Below are positions 1 through 11,100 of a stretch of DNA of 22,767 nucleotides, in pieces. Under the pieces are notes generated by a model. The model worked only from the letters and a program-made list of their open reading frames with translations, did not search any database and was not told the DNA's origin. The translations under genes and the position numbers were made by a program. The stretch covers positions 2,341,049 through 2,363,815 of the forward strand of contig NW_019091366.1 of assembly GCF_001949145.1 (NCBI RefSeq), read 5' to 3'. The DNA comes from Acanthaster planci. Lineage: Eukaryota > Echinodermata > Asteroidea > Valvatida > Acanthasteridae. The stretch's first letter is position 1. The number at the start of each line of letters is the position of its first letter.

Positions 1-310
1 ACAATAGACATAGCCAAAGCCCAAGAAGTCCATTCTTGATACTTCCCAATGTCTACACTGAACTGCCTGAAATGATACTGATACTATTTCTCTCAATCAT
101 TTATTTTTCCTAGAAGATGAAGTAAGTTTCAGCTTTTCTCATTAAGCGAGTAACCATTGTAAAAATTGTCATCAATATGAAAGTATTTAGGATAAACTAT
201 TTTCTGTGGACTTTCAAGTTTGGAGGTTGCCATTGTTTGTCCTTTCTAGGTTGCCCATTTTCAAGCTCTGATGAACCAGTAATCTCATCCTTTCTGTATC
301 TCGTTTGCAG
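1..310 (+). other. Sideroflexin intron (partial)
   Basis: This stretch lies upstream of the penultimate sideroflexin coding exon and ends in a pyrimidine-rich acceptor (tctcgtttgcag, ending at 310). Nothing in it matches the preceding conserved segment of sideroflexins, so the upstream exon must lie before the window. No repeat or RNA gene is visible. Confidence 0.7.
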
Positions 311-828
311 TTTGCTCTTTATGACGCCAACAGCCTGTGCTCTCTTTCCTCAGCGATGGTAAGATGACAAAGCAAGCTGGCCAAATTTTCCCTTTTTTTA
401 GAACAAGACTGACAACCATATTGAGTTAAGCCTTTTACTTATTCTGATTGAATATCCTGGTTCAAATTTAGAGCAAAATTAACAGTGTTTAAGTAAGAAA
501 AATAATCATACACAGCCTAACTGTACTCACCCCCTCCCCATTTGTCGTATCTTTTCTTCAGCCTGATGGCCTCTTAGGCTATTGTGATCGAGCTGGAATC
601 TTGCCCAGATCCTAAGCTTGGCCTTTTTCCGCAGTCTTCATCCTGACAAATTCTTTCCCACGGTAGATAGTGATGTTGTTTTCAGGCTTATTGAAACCTC
701 ACTTCCATTGCCTTGATTTCTCTTGCAGTTCCATGGCAGTCAGTAATCTTGAGCCAGATCTTCAAGCATCAATCAGAGCAGAATATGGAGATGCAATCCA
801 GAGAGTTTACTTCAATAAAGGATTGTAA
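311..828 (+). CDS. SFXN1: Sideroflexin (SFXN1/3 type), C-terminal two exons
   Basis: Partial gene: only the last two coding exons are in the window, 311-358 and 729-828. The first has acceptor tttgcag and donor gtaaga; the second has acceptor cttgcag and ends at TAA 826-828. The intron interrupts a codon after its second base (TG|T, Cys). The joined reading frame gives LLFMTPTACALFPQRC, then SMAVSNLEPDLQ, and ends in RVYFNKGL. This matches the C-terminus of sideroflexin 1/3, where CALFPQ and the terminal RVYFNKGL are hallmarks. Sideroflexins are multi-pass inner mitochondrial membrane proteins; SFXN1 and SFXN3 import serine for one-carbon metabolism. The LLFMTPTACALF part would be the end of the last membrane segment, and the rest is the conserved tail. 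The paralogue (SFXN1, 2 or 3) cannot be settled from 48 residues; SFXN1/3 fits best. Confidence 0.9.
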
Positions 829-1991
829 CATGAAGTCGTCATTTAGTTCAGTCATTCCAGTATTTGAAAATGTTGCATAATATGCTTCCTACTGAAAGCT
901 TTATCATTTAATTTTGATACGAGGACTTGGCTCATGCGCACAAATACATTGTCAGCAATGAAATTGAAAGTTGAACGTAGTATTGATGGACACTTCAGTA
1001 CCATAGCTGCTGTACACTCATTCAAGGCTGCGTTTTTGTCATGCACAAATGCAACATGGTTGTACACATTCAACTGAAAAATTTAATTTGCATACTTTTT
1101 TCATCATACATGTATGTAGGAACTAAGGCAATGTGTTTTTCGCTACCTTTCCTCATTTGCCCAGCTTCAGTGTACCTCTCTGTTGGAAACTGCACAGTGG
1201 TATCCACAAACCAAAGATTTTGGCACTGGCTAATTTTTGAAGTGCTCTTATTGGACAATTTGTGTGTGTTGACTTCTGGGAGAGATCACAGCCTGTGTAC
1301 ATATTGACCAAATAGCAATCAACAAATGCTTTTCTTGTCAATCTGTTGTTTGTGTCTGTCATGTTTCACTTACCCATAATGCATTCTGTTAGAAGATTCT
1401 TGAACGTCTCGTACAGTCTTGGTACAAGTAGTCAGCAGGTGTAGACTAATTGGATGGCTGATTGGATGGATGATACTAAGAATAGTTAAAGATAGGGAAA
1501 ACGTTGGTTTGAGCATGGAGGAAGGACACAGAAGGAGTTACAACTCTGGCACATCAAAGTGCTCAATGATCATCGCCGCCCAGTCAGACGAACAATAGTC
1601 AACTTTCCCAAAATGCCTGATTACTGCCTGCAGCTTAGCCAGACAAGTGGGGCCAGTAATATCTTAGCAATATTTGTGGTGTCTTCTTTGCAATTAACTG
1701 CAACTTGTCGCAGTGACCCGGAAATGGAAAGAAAATGTCTAGCATTAGATTTACTTTTGCCGTCATGAATAAATTTTTTAAAAAGATTTTGATGCACTTT
1801 TCCATTATCCATGCAGTAGTTTTCAAAGTCTTTGTACGAATTTGGCTAAGACTGGCCAGCGACATGTTGACCACCACATGACAGTTAAGTTCACAAAAAA
1901 CAAAATGCGCTGTTTCATCACAAGGAGCGATCATGAAATCTCATAAAATCCCTTTTTGTGTAAATTCAGCAATAAAAATGATTTGAATAAA
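829..1991 (+). other. Probable sideroflexin 3' UTR
   Basis: The sequence after the sideroflexin stop has no supported gene on either strand. The first canonical poly(A) hexamers outside the coding exon are AATAAA at 1971-1976 and 1986-1991, giving a candidate 3' UTR of about 1.15 kb. One arm of an inverted repeat pair (from 1514) lies inside it. The end point is inferred and needs transcript data. Confidence 0.4.
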
Positions 1992-2396
1992 ACACAAAAT
2001 CTTATAAACAACTTGGCTATTTATTCCCAAAATAAGTCCAGAGGAAAGCGTTCGATAAGGGCAACAACTGCACATGAACACTTCAGGTGCAAAGCCTATA
2101 AGCAACTGCGCAAGCATTTAATTTGATGTTGTTGTCAGATCATATCAAGCACCATCGATGGCATGAATATTCAACTTCCTATAATGCAGTACACAACGTT
2201 TTAAGGATGCAGATTACCAGCGAAAAATTGTGGCGATGATCATGGGGTACCAAAGGGGTTTATGGTTGTGAAACAGGTGGTGCATAGCAAGCATTCGCTG
2301 TGCTCTGGCTATGGACATACTGGGCATGATAGAAAGCGGTAATTGGCCAGATGTTGTAACCCGGGCAGTTCAAACTCCTTGTGTCCTTCCTCCATG
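1514..2396. repeat. Inverted repeat pair flanking ~0.8 kb
   Basis: A segment at about 1514-1540 (catggaggaaggacaca, then aaggagtt, acaac and tctggc) recurs inverted at about 2346-2396. The inverted copy carries about 15 extra bases between the aaggagtt and acaac parts. A further 12-base match (atgatcatcgcc) lies inside both arms, near 1567 and 2232. This could be the two ends of a decayed non-autonomous DNA transposon, or two opposed copies of one repeat. I did not find a convincing target duplication. Confidence 0.45.
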
Positions 2397-3689
2397 GTTG
2401 GGGTGATCGGAATCTTGTGTTGCTTCTTGCACTTAATGCTGGATATTGTTCGCTTATTTTCTCTTCATTTGCTTTTTATTCTTGCCTAAATTTGTAATCT
2501 TTGGAGACGCTTTCTGACAAACATCCATTGCTAAGAGGCATCTTCCAAAGATGTTGCACCGCAACTGTATTCGCAAAATCAATTTTCATGTTTATCTGGA
2601 GAACAAAATCATTAATAGCAAAATGATTACCTTTTGTCAACAAACTTCTGGCTTGGATTTGAAAGATACAAATTCTGACTTTAGTTCTCCATTAATGAAT
2701 TAGAGAAAAATGTTTTTCCTTTTGATTTTGACAAAATTTAGCATTCTGTCCAACATCGTGTAATGAATTCACATTGAGTTTATGTGCCTGGAAAATGTAA
2801 GAATGTTGTCAAAGTTATTTCATGAAGTATGTTGTATTCAGCATTGTCATTTCCCCTAAAAGATTTTTTAGATAATGTAATATATAAAATAGTATGTGAC
2901 ATTGGTTTTGTTTTTTTTAGGATTGACGGATCATACACCCTCTCATGCCTTAAGCTCCTCCCTGTCCTATTCCCCTTTTGAATGCAATTTTTTTCCTTTT
3001 TTTGTAAATGAAATGAGAAGATAACCTGTAATTTATGCATATATATTTTTATCATGTGCAAAATAAAAAATATCCAACCATTTTCTTACCTGCATGTTAA
3101 TGAGGTGAAAGGTTACATACTTTGAAATAGGAAAAAACCGTAAGAAACAGTTACTGTGGAAAATGTTTGCGTCTGTAAGTTATTGAAGGTTTGCAAACAA
3201 AAGATGCATTTCTCCTGCTGTTACCTATAAAAAAACCTTTTCCTGAATTACTGTTGTCACCAAAATAATGCATGGCTTGCCTTCCGTGTGTCTGGTGTCC
3301 GAGGCGCAAAACTCTCTGTAGTAAGTATGGGAACTGTAAAAGTCATTTACATTTGTGTCACTTTCATTTGTAGAAGTTTTTTCCTATTTCAGTTTCTGTA
3401 ACCCTTCATCAAGGTTTATAAATTATGATCGTCACCATTATTGAATCGGTGACTTTTATTGAATCAATAAACAGGTTTTTTTCGTCTTCCAAATATTCCA
3501 TTTTATGTGTTGCTCTATTCCCACGCGTTGTCGGTGTTGTACGATGAAAATGGTTACCAAGATCGCCAATTTCACCAGCGAAAAACATGTTAAAATGTGT
3601 TGCCAACAACAATCCTTGTCTTAACTATATTTTTGAAGGTAACCCCATGCTACTTCATTTACCTGTTAAACTTGGTTTTTATCACTTTT
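2397..3689. other. Intergenic, no feature seen
   Basis: AT-rich sequence with many stops in all frames. I found no splice-bounded conserved coding segment, no RNA gene and no clear repeat here. Confidence 0.5.
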
Positions 3690-4480
3690 TAAAAAACAGG
3701 AAATTTTGGTGGGTTTTAATTAGAATGCAAGGCTAACCCCTTGCAATTTTATTTGACTCTACAACATTTTCAGGAGCATTGAAAGAAATTAATTTTGGTC
3801 TATTGTAATTAAAATTACTGGACAAACCACTTGCAATCTGATTCAAATTTGCTTCAAAAATTTTTAATCAGTGAAGTTTTGAAAATGGAATCGTGGTCAC
3901 TAATTTCAAATGAAAACCCAATTCCTTGTAATTTTAATTTTGCTTCAAAAATATTTTGACATGCTTTGGAAAAAAATTAATGTGCAACTACCCCTTGCAA
4001 TTTTAATTAATTTTGCCTAAAAGTTAGTGAAATTTTGAAAAAAAAGAAATTTCAGTTTCAATCAAAATATAAGATAAACCCCTGAAATTTATTCAATGTT
4101 GCTGGAAACTTTTCAACGAGAATTGAAAAAAATGAAATTTTTGGTCAGTTCCAATTAAAGGGCAAGGGTTACCACTTGCAATTTTAATTTTGTCCATCAT
4201 TTCAATAGTTTTAACTCCCACAATGAAATTTTGATCAGTTTTAACTTTTGCAAGACTAACGCCCTGCCGTTACATTTAAACTTGCTTTAAAAATGTTTTA
4301 CAAAACGTTGAAAATGAAATTTCAATCAGTTGAAGTTTTTATTTTTGCTTTAAAATGATTTTTAACAAGGGTTTGAAGTTGTAATTACAATACCAAATAT
4401 TTCGAGGAAACATCAAATTTTTAGTCATTTTGTATTTATGTGTAAGGCTAACCCCTTAACATTTCATTAAGTTTGGACAA
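3690..4480. repeat. Degenerate ~90-bp tandem repeat
   Basis: A motif close to ggctaaccccttgcaatttt, followed by aatttgcttcaaaaattttt and then gaaattttggtcagtttt, recurs about every 70-95 bases. Cores are near 3732, 3824, 3919, 3989, 4075, 4166, 4257 and 4447. Copies are heavily diverged, with substitutions and small indels, so this is an old satellite-like array and not a fresh expansion. Nothing suggests it is coding. Confidence 0.75.
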
Positions 4481-5591
4481 AAGAAAACTAATATCAGGAT
4501 ATCTTCAAAAATTTAGCAGATTCCTGCAGGTTTTTAGAAAGTGAAAATCAACGCATTTAAAAATGCAAGCTGAAATTAAAGAATCTTTTACCCTTAATTA
4601 TACAAAGAATTACTACTTTGGCAATAGTTTTCTGGTTAGCTATTATAGATATTTATTACAGTTTATTTCAACTGCTTTTACAGAAATATGATACAATAGC
4701 TTATAGTTAGTTTGGACATAAATCTTGTAGCCTTACTATTTCTACATTTTCAATACAACCAACATGCAAAACACCACATGCTTAAAATACAAATTAATGG
4801 AGAACATATTTTCGATGCAAGATCATCACAACTAAGGATGTATAAAAAACCCAGCCTTTTGTAAAGCCTGATTTTTGCAAATGCAAGGATGCAGAATTGA
4901 TTCAATTCTCTTAAGATGGAATTAAAGCATTAAACTATTCTTCCTGGCGAGTTAAAAGTGCACAAATTTCAGAGGAATCAGTAATTGGATGTAATGTGTT
5001 TCTTAGAATTTCTGAGATTCATGTTAAAGATAACAGTGAAATGGAATTTTGACAAAACAATTTTACATGTTAGAACTGTTTGTCTCACTAAATCAAACAC
5101 AATGTGATCATAGTATGTATTTTATCCATAACATTGAGATTATACACTGTAAGACTAACAGTCACACTGATTTGCTGCCATTTGTTTTCAACATTTATCT
5201 TGATGTGCAAGTCCATCTAGAAAATAAACACCATGCCAGTCTTCATGTAAATATATTATTTTCATTTGAATGCTTTTATATGCCACTTCATTTACTTGTA
5301 TCATGACAGCCAACTCAACATGCACATTCCTGAGATTTCTCAAAAAAACATAAGGCACCGAAATCAAACACATAATATCGCAAAACGGTGCATTTACAAA
5401 ACCAACTTCCGTGATAAGTGACTAATGTTTAACTGTTTTGCCTTGCAGGGCCCACTATATGTATATGCCAGCTCAAATCAACCTCGCTTGGTTTGGACGT
5501 TACCAAAATAGTTCAGGCTTGAATTTTGCTTTGATCAAAGCAAGCGTTCCCCTTGGCAATTCCCTTCTGTTAAGGATGGAACCCTAACACA
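4481..5591. other. Intergenic or distal BNIP3 3' UTR
   Basis: No conserved coding segment is visible. On the minus strand two AATAAA hexamers lie ten bases apart (plus-strand TTTATT at 4652-4657 and 4662-4667). They are possible distal poly(A) signals for a long BNIP3 3' UTR. That would put about 3.5 kb of UTR between them and the BNIP3 stop, which is possible but unproven. Confidence 0.35.
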
Positions 5592-5701
5592 AAACAACAT
5601 CCATTTGACTGACGATGCCTGTAGGCCCAAACAACATCCATTTGACTGGCGATGCCTGTAGGCCCAAACAACATCCATTTGACTGGCGATGCCTGTAGGC
5701 C
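5592..5701. repeat. Three tandem copies of a 37-bp repeat
   Basis: Copies run 5592-5628, 5629-5665 and 5666-5701 (the last is one base short). Copies 2 and 3 are identical over their shared length. Copy 1 differs by one base (gactgacgatg versus gactggcgatg). Each unit contains gcctgtaggc, which can form a four-base-pair GCCT/AGGC stem. The near identity indicates a recent expansion. Confidence 0.95.
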
Positions 5702-7285
5702 ATTCTTAGAGCAGCAGGTGCTGTTTGTCATTGATCGTTCTGCGGGGCATCAGTTAAGTGTTTGGGAAAGGAGAAACTCCCCTCTACTGACTAGTGGCTT
5801 CATTTATACATTACAAAATACTCTTTTGACCATTCTCTTGGAATAAGCTTATTAACAAAAATAATAAATAAAAAAATAAGGGTACTGGCGAAATGTGGCT
5901 TAACGCAATTTTCAATAAATACATTGTTCAACCAAACGTGACATCAAATAAGTCACATTTGCAGGCAAAAGCAAAACACTGTTTCAAGCACTTCAACACT
6001 TATCATGATGCGATTGCCACACATTGTTTGGCATTGTACAATATAAAACAATTTTACATTTTGGTAGTAGAAACAACTACAGTATGTGATCAATTCCCAG
6101 TTCAATGTGTATGTAAATCCAGTTTTCCATTTTCAGAAATGAAATTCCTTTTGTGTTGTGTATACATTAGAGATGACAGAAGACCTTACTTACATGTATA
6201 TACACAATCTAGTTCCAATGTTACCGATAATGACTTAATGCTATGCACGTACTCTTGAGACAGCCAAAAAAGTGCACTTTGTTTGAATGTGTAACCATGG
6301 AAACTGTACTCCAATGATGCGAACGAAATCCTACACCAGTTCAATGAAGGTGTGATATGAATATGACAATATGATATACTTCCCTAGAGTAGTTTTCAGA
6401 ATGAATCTAATGCGTGTTATATGATCAGGTTTTTACACACTACAAACTTCCCAGTTTGGGGCAGAGTTGGAATTACTCAGAAGCAATAGATTTTCTCAAA
6501 CCAACCAAGCATACAAAATGATCAGGGAAAACATCATCTCCACTTAACCTTCACTAGATGAAGCAAGTTATGAGTAACTGTATTTCCAAAAATTAACAAA
6601 CCTGTCTTTTACTTTTAACACTTTTGTGTTCATTCATACTTGTTTTTTCTGTATCATCAAGCAAGCCAAAACAAATGAGCTTTTTTCTTTTATAAAACAT
6701 TATTCCTATAATTCAAGCAGTTTACTATGATACATGCAGCATTGTGATTATTTCACTTCTTTGAAAAAAGTGCTCAGTGATCAGTCATAAGATACTCAAA
6801 AGTGTTGATTTCAGTGATTAACAATTCACAGCTTAATTTATAATGCATATACACATCTATTATAACTGTGACATCATCAAGTAACCAAGGAAATGAACAA
6901 ATACACTAACTACCCCCCCACGTACAGTTTGACAGAATGGCTGACTCTAGATATCACCACTGTTCTAAGATGAAGACAAAACAGCCCCCTCACAAGTACA
7001 TTTGTAACATGATACACACTTTGAAGTAACATCTTTTAAATCGGGCCAATTAACTGTTGGCAACCATGTGACGTTTTTAAAACTGAGTATATAAAATGAC
7101 ATTCACTCTTACTCCTGAACCCATCATGTTGTTTAAATTGCAACATATGCAAGTCTACAAACTGAAAAAAACAACAAAAAGGAACATGCCATACAGGTAT
7201 GTCAAGTGCATTTGGAGATTTTTAAAATATTGCAGGATCTGTGTGCATGGTGGTTTCTACAGGAAAACAATTGTATATATGGATA
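5702..7285. other. No gene seen; possible BNIP3 3' UTR
   Basis: An open frame of 121 codons exists at 5893-6258 on the plus strand, but it has no recognisable domain or protein-like composition. A Pumilio-type TGTATATA occurs on the minus strand at 6197-6204, which is only of note if this is BNIP3 3' UTR. No other feature is supported. Confidence 0.4.
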
Positions 7286-7342
7286 GATTGATCGATCGCA
7301 ATCGATTGATTGATCGATCAATCAATCAATCAATCGATCGAC

Positions 7343-7432
<90 letters not shown>
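7286..7432. repeat. (CAAT)n microsatellite with inverted leader
   Basis: A pure CAAT array of about 21 units runs from 7347 to 7432. It is preceded at 7286-7346 by an impure leader that mixes GATT and ATCG units with the opposite-sense ATCA units (gattgatcgatc then gatcgatcaatc), so the leader can fold on itself. Because the period is four bases, every frame reads as repeating Ile-Asn-Gln-Ser. That makes spurious open frames. Confidence 0.97.
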
Positions 7433-8148
7433 GTGCAACTACCCTTACTCAGTGACCATCATACTGTTGTATTTTCCACAAGTTTCATCTCGGAAAACTA
7501 GAACAGCCCTTTCAGGGATCACCCCATGAAGTTTTTTTTTTCATTGAATCATTCCTCATGAATAACAGTCTATGATCAATACACCTTAACTTGTTTATAT
7601 TTTCCCTGGCATCTATCCTCCCCTGAGGAAAAATAGAACAGTCTATTCGGGAATATCTCTGAGAGGCACATTATGCTATGCAAAGCAGGATAGGTCTCTA
7701 TCATGATTTGTCCATGACAATATATGCAAAATAGTGCTCATGCACATCAAATAGCTTGTATGTCTGGCTTGTCCGCCCATCAGGGCCATCATGCGAACTA
7801 TTCGGCCTGACGAGCTGGAGGATTTGAATGCTGTGTAACAAGGAAATGTACATTTAACTCTCTCACAACATGCGCAACTCACAAGAATAAATTACTGAAA
7901 TGCATTGGGGGCTACTCCAGTCAAGGTACAATATCGCAGGGTGTAACAAACCTCTGACCTTAACTTCCAGATATAAAGATCTGAACAAAACAATTTCAAA
8001 ATGCAATTCTGTAACAAAACCTTAATTGCCAATCACGAGAGGAAAATAAGCAGCTCTCTCGGCAGTTAAATACTGGTAACAAGTCCCTTCAATAACTGTA
8101 CGCACTGGTTGGATTCGAACAGGGTACCAATCAATTAAGGCATCCATC
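7433..8148 (-). other. BNIP3: Proximal BNIP3 3' UTR
   Basis: This lies directly downstream of the BNIP3 stop codon (TGA 8149-8151) on the minus strand. No intron or other gene is evident. A tRNA-like pair of box A and box B motifs overlaps its start. I did not identify a convincing poly(A) hexamer in this part, so the UTR may continue to lower coordinates. Confidence 0.5.
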
Positions 8149-8165
8149 TCAACTAGATCTTGGAG
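8105..8165 (-). repeat. tRNA-like box A / box B segment (possible SINE relic)
   Basis: On the minus strand, GATCTAGTTGAGATGGATGCC-like sequence (8139-8159) resembles a degenerate tRNA box A. It is followed by GTTCGAATCC (8111-8120), a near-perfect box B core. The spacing is compatible with an internal RNA polymerase III promoter, but no full cloverleaf could be drawn. The simplest reading is the head of a decayed tRNA-derived SINE. It overlaps the last codons and stop of BNIP3. Confidence 0.35.
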
Positions 8166-11100
8166 AGATCACACGCAGCCCGATATAAATGCTGTCAACA
8201 AGAAAAAAATAGGAAAGAAAATACTTTAATGTTCATACAAAAGTATCACAGCATACATTGAAATACAAGGCAAACCTTCGGCTCACTCTGACCAAGAATG
8301 TCAAGTTGATCAACGCAGGAAGAGGAAGGAGCATCCTTTGAGGAGCTCTGTCAGACACAGCTTTGCCAAGTACAGTCACAAATTGAACGTAGCAATCAGC
8401 TGGAAACAACTCAAAGAGTATGCACAGGAAAACTGTTAGTGTCTGGTTGTCACCGTTTGCGATCAGAGATTTGGCAGTGACGTATGATCTATCTCTCCCC
8501 CTGTCTATGAAGTGTCTATATTCATCTCATTTTCAAGGTAAGCAAGACCTATGGTGAGGAGGAGTTGCTCTTCATGGTGTCTGAGCCTCCTTCCTAGGAA
8601 TTTCACTTTCTCAGAGCCCTACTTAGACATGTGTCTACTCACCCAATTCCCAAGGTGAGAAGGTTAGTTAGGATGAGGGATGGAATGAAGACACTCAAGA
8701 CCTCTGTCGATAAGAAGTTGCTCTTCATGGCCTTAGACTTGCGAATACTCAGCCTGGTGTGATCAGGGTGCTTGAAGCGAAACTCCCTGTGCAGATGAAA
8801 AATAAGCATCAGTGGTGATATCTGTCAGAGCGTGCCTGGTGAAAAGTATACATGAAATATTAATTGACGTAACAGCAATGTGTAAATGTGGATCAGGGTG
8901 GTTTTTGTAGCAATGTCCAATCAGTTTCCTGTTTTATACAAACCTTGTATCCAAGTTAATCAAGTAACTAGTTACATGTGATTTTCATTTCTGTATGAGG
9001 TTCAGTTTTCCACTTTCAGTAAAAGCTAAACAGGCTGATGGCTATTATCAGTCAACAGTGGGGCAGCTGTTCCAAATATCAGAGTCTTTGCGTGGCCGAT
9101 ACTCCTCGACAGAGGCAGACACTAAATGCCACACAGGATGCAATCAATGAGATTCTGGGAATGTCTCAGGTTTCCTTCCCCCAGTCTAGGAACTTCTACG
9201 GTCACATTCAATAATGACAGACTTTGATCCTAAGGTCAGCGAACAGCAAGCGTCTTTGACCATGAAATTTCCTTTGCCTAATAGGGTCACTATCTTGTGC
9301 ATCAGTCCCTCTCACAGATGTCTTATATCGGAATTAGACTGGATCCCTGTGATTTTTCTTTTTACTTCCAGTCTATCCTGACCATGTGTACCGAGTCAGG
9401 GAAGAGATACCCTGTTGATGTGTACTTGATGTTTATGTATCATGTTTATTTCATTGCCTAGACCTCCCCTCGGCGTACGTCGCAAAAAAAAATTGGTTTG
9501 AAGTGGTGACCTCTACTCAACTACACGTGAGGTTAGTCAGTCATTCCCACTGGGGTGGTGTTGGGGGTGACTCATAAAATCAAAATATCCAATTCTGAAT
9601 GCAGAGAGCAGTTGAAGGTCAATAAACACTGCTCTGAGCGAAGGGGCCTAACACTTCTCTGATTTCTGAGAAACTAGAATTTTATGTTGCGTAATGAATC
9701 CCCCAAACACATGTGTAGTTTCAAACCTCAGCTATGATTGGCAAAATTGTGTATGCTTCTGGGCAATCAAGACATCAGGTGACACGTACAAAGGCTTGGA
9801 GTCCTCAATTTTAATTAAAATACTCCAAACCCGGAGGATTGTTCTGACTGATTTAGTTAACAAGCCCCAGATCCCGTGGCATTTATGTAAGGTTCCTTCC
9901 TATACATACTGAAATAATCCTCTATGTAGCAAACCAAAGGCTTACTTATTCTTTGTAAAATAAGTCGGGTTAATAATCATAAAGAAGTCTACCAATAAGC
10001 CTTTTGAGAGTTAAATTTGAATAAAATCTGGCACACTGAGTTATCTGATTGCACATAAACATAGCAATTTGAATTACCCAGACTAAAGACACTGTTGCTA
10101 TACCTCGTGATTTGGGGCAAGCTTTTGCATAGCGACCACCATTTCTGGAATGGACTGGTTCCTTTGTGCCCTTCTTATCTATTGAAAACAGTGTATTGGT
10201 ACAAGGCATCTCTTATGTAACTAAGCAAAAGCTTACCTTGAATCACGAGGTATAGCAACAGTGTTTTTAGTTGGGAGAATCAACTTGTTACGTTCATGTG
10301 AATTTCAAGAACTTAATATACCAGCTTCATTCAAATTTAACTTCGCAAAAGGCTTTTTGAGGTATACCTTCTTCCACTCTTCAAACTCCTCCCAAACTGC
10401 ACGGAACATTTTCAAGGATCTGGGAGGTTTGGACTGGACCCTGGTTATTATTGTTTTTTTCAGACTTACTTTGGTGGGAGGGGCTCTGGCCGACTTGACC
10501 AATCCCATATCCACTCTGCAGTTCCCTGGGCCAAGCCAGCACCAGGACCTGGCAGGATGGGAGCAGTCTGGGGAGAAAAATGAATAAACAGAATAGAAAG
10601 TCTAGATTCTCCTTGAAATGATAAAACATCTCCCCACATCTACTGGTATAAATCTGGTTCATGTTTACATTACCTAGTTCCATTGAATAAGATGTTTGCA
10701 TAACACATTGGAGTGACCTCTTGGAAGACATGGTACATGTACATGTATTGTATTTAAATTGTATTGGACTTGGCTAGGAATGTTTTTATCAAACAAGGAA
10801 GAAATGAAATGTGACTTGGAACAAAATGCCATTTCATTCACACTGGGGAGAAAAAAAGAAAGTATCTCGATTTGCCTAAATAGGCACTTCCCATGGAGTT
10901 AACGACCATATGGAAGGATTAAAGCTTGGCCTAAAACTGGGTGAAGCTTATATAATGCCTACATGCATTACTTGCTTTTATGTAGAACAATGCAAAACTT
11001 GCCAATAAGTGCTGGTAGAGTAAAAATTACAAGTCAATGAGATGAACAGCCTGCATAGCTAAAGCGAGGATTTGCTTATGTGGATAAAAACATTCATATA

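Noticed and set aside
114-121. An 8-base micro-exon bounded by ttttcctag and gtaagt upstream of the sideroflexin exon.
   Set aside because: Adding it would give KMN before LLFMTP, which does not match the conserved sideroflexin segment expected there, so the signals are probably fortuitous.
311-358. Alternative reading FALYDANSLCSLSSAM for the first sideroflexin exon.
   Set aside because: It looks protein-like but joins to a stop after five codons. The other frame continues into the diagnostic RVYFNKGL terminus.
5893-6258. 121-codon open frame on the plus strand.
   Set aside because: No domain, no splice context and no conserved-looking motif. It lies in AT-rich sequence likely to be BNIP3 3' flank.
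7096-7501. Open frames encoding long SINQ repeats.
   Set aside because: These are translations of the (CAAT)n microsatellite, which is open in several frames.
8603-8642. An FLGRRL-like peptide just after BNIP3 exon 5, resembling the vertebrate IYIGRRL tail.
   Set aside because: It would need a ~37-base intron and no acceptor keeps the frame. Exon 8191-8149 gives IYIG in phase with a good acceptor.
10305-10587. Longer open frames overlapping BNIP3 exon 4 on both strands.
   Set aside because: Only the splice-bounded 10470-10567 frame carries the conserved WIWDWSSRPE. The rest is intron read-through.
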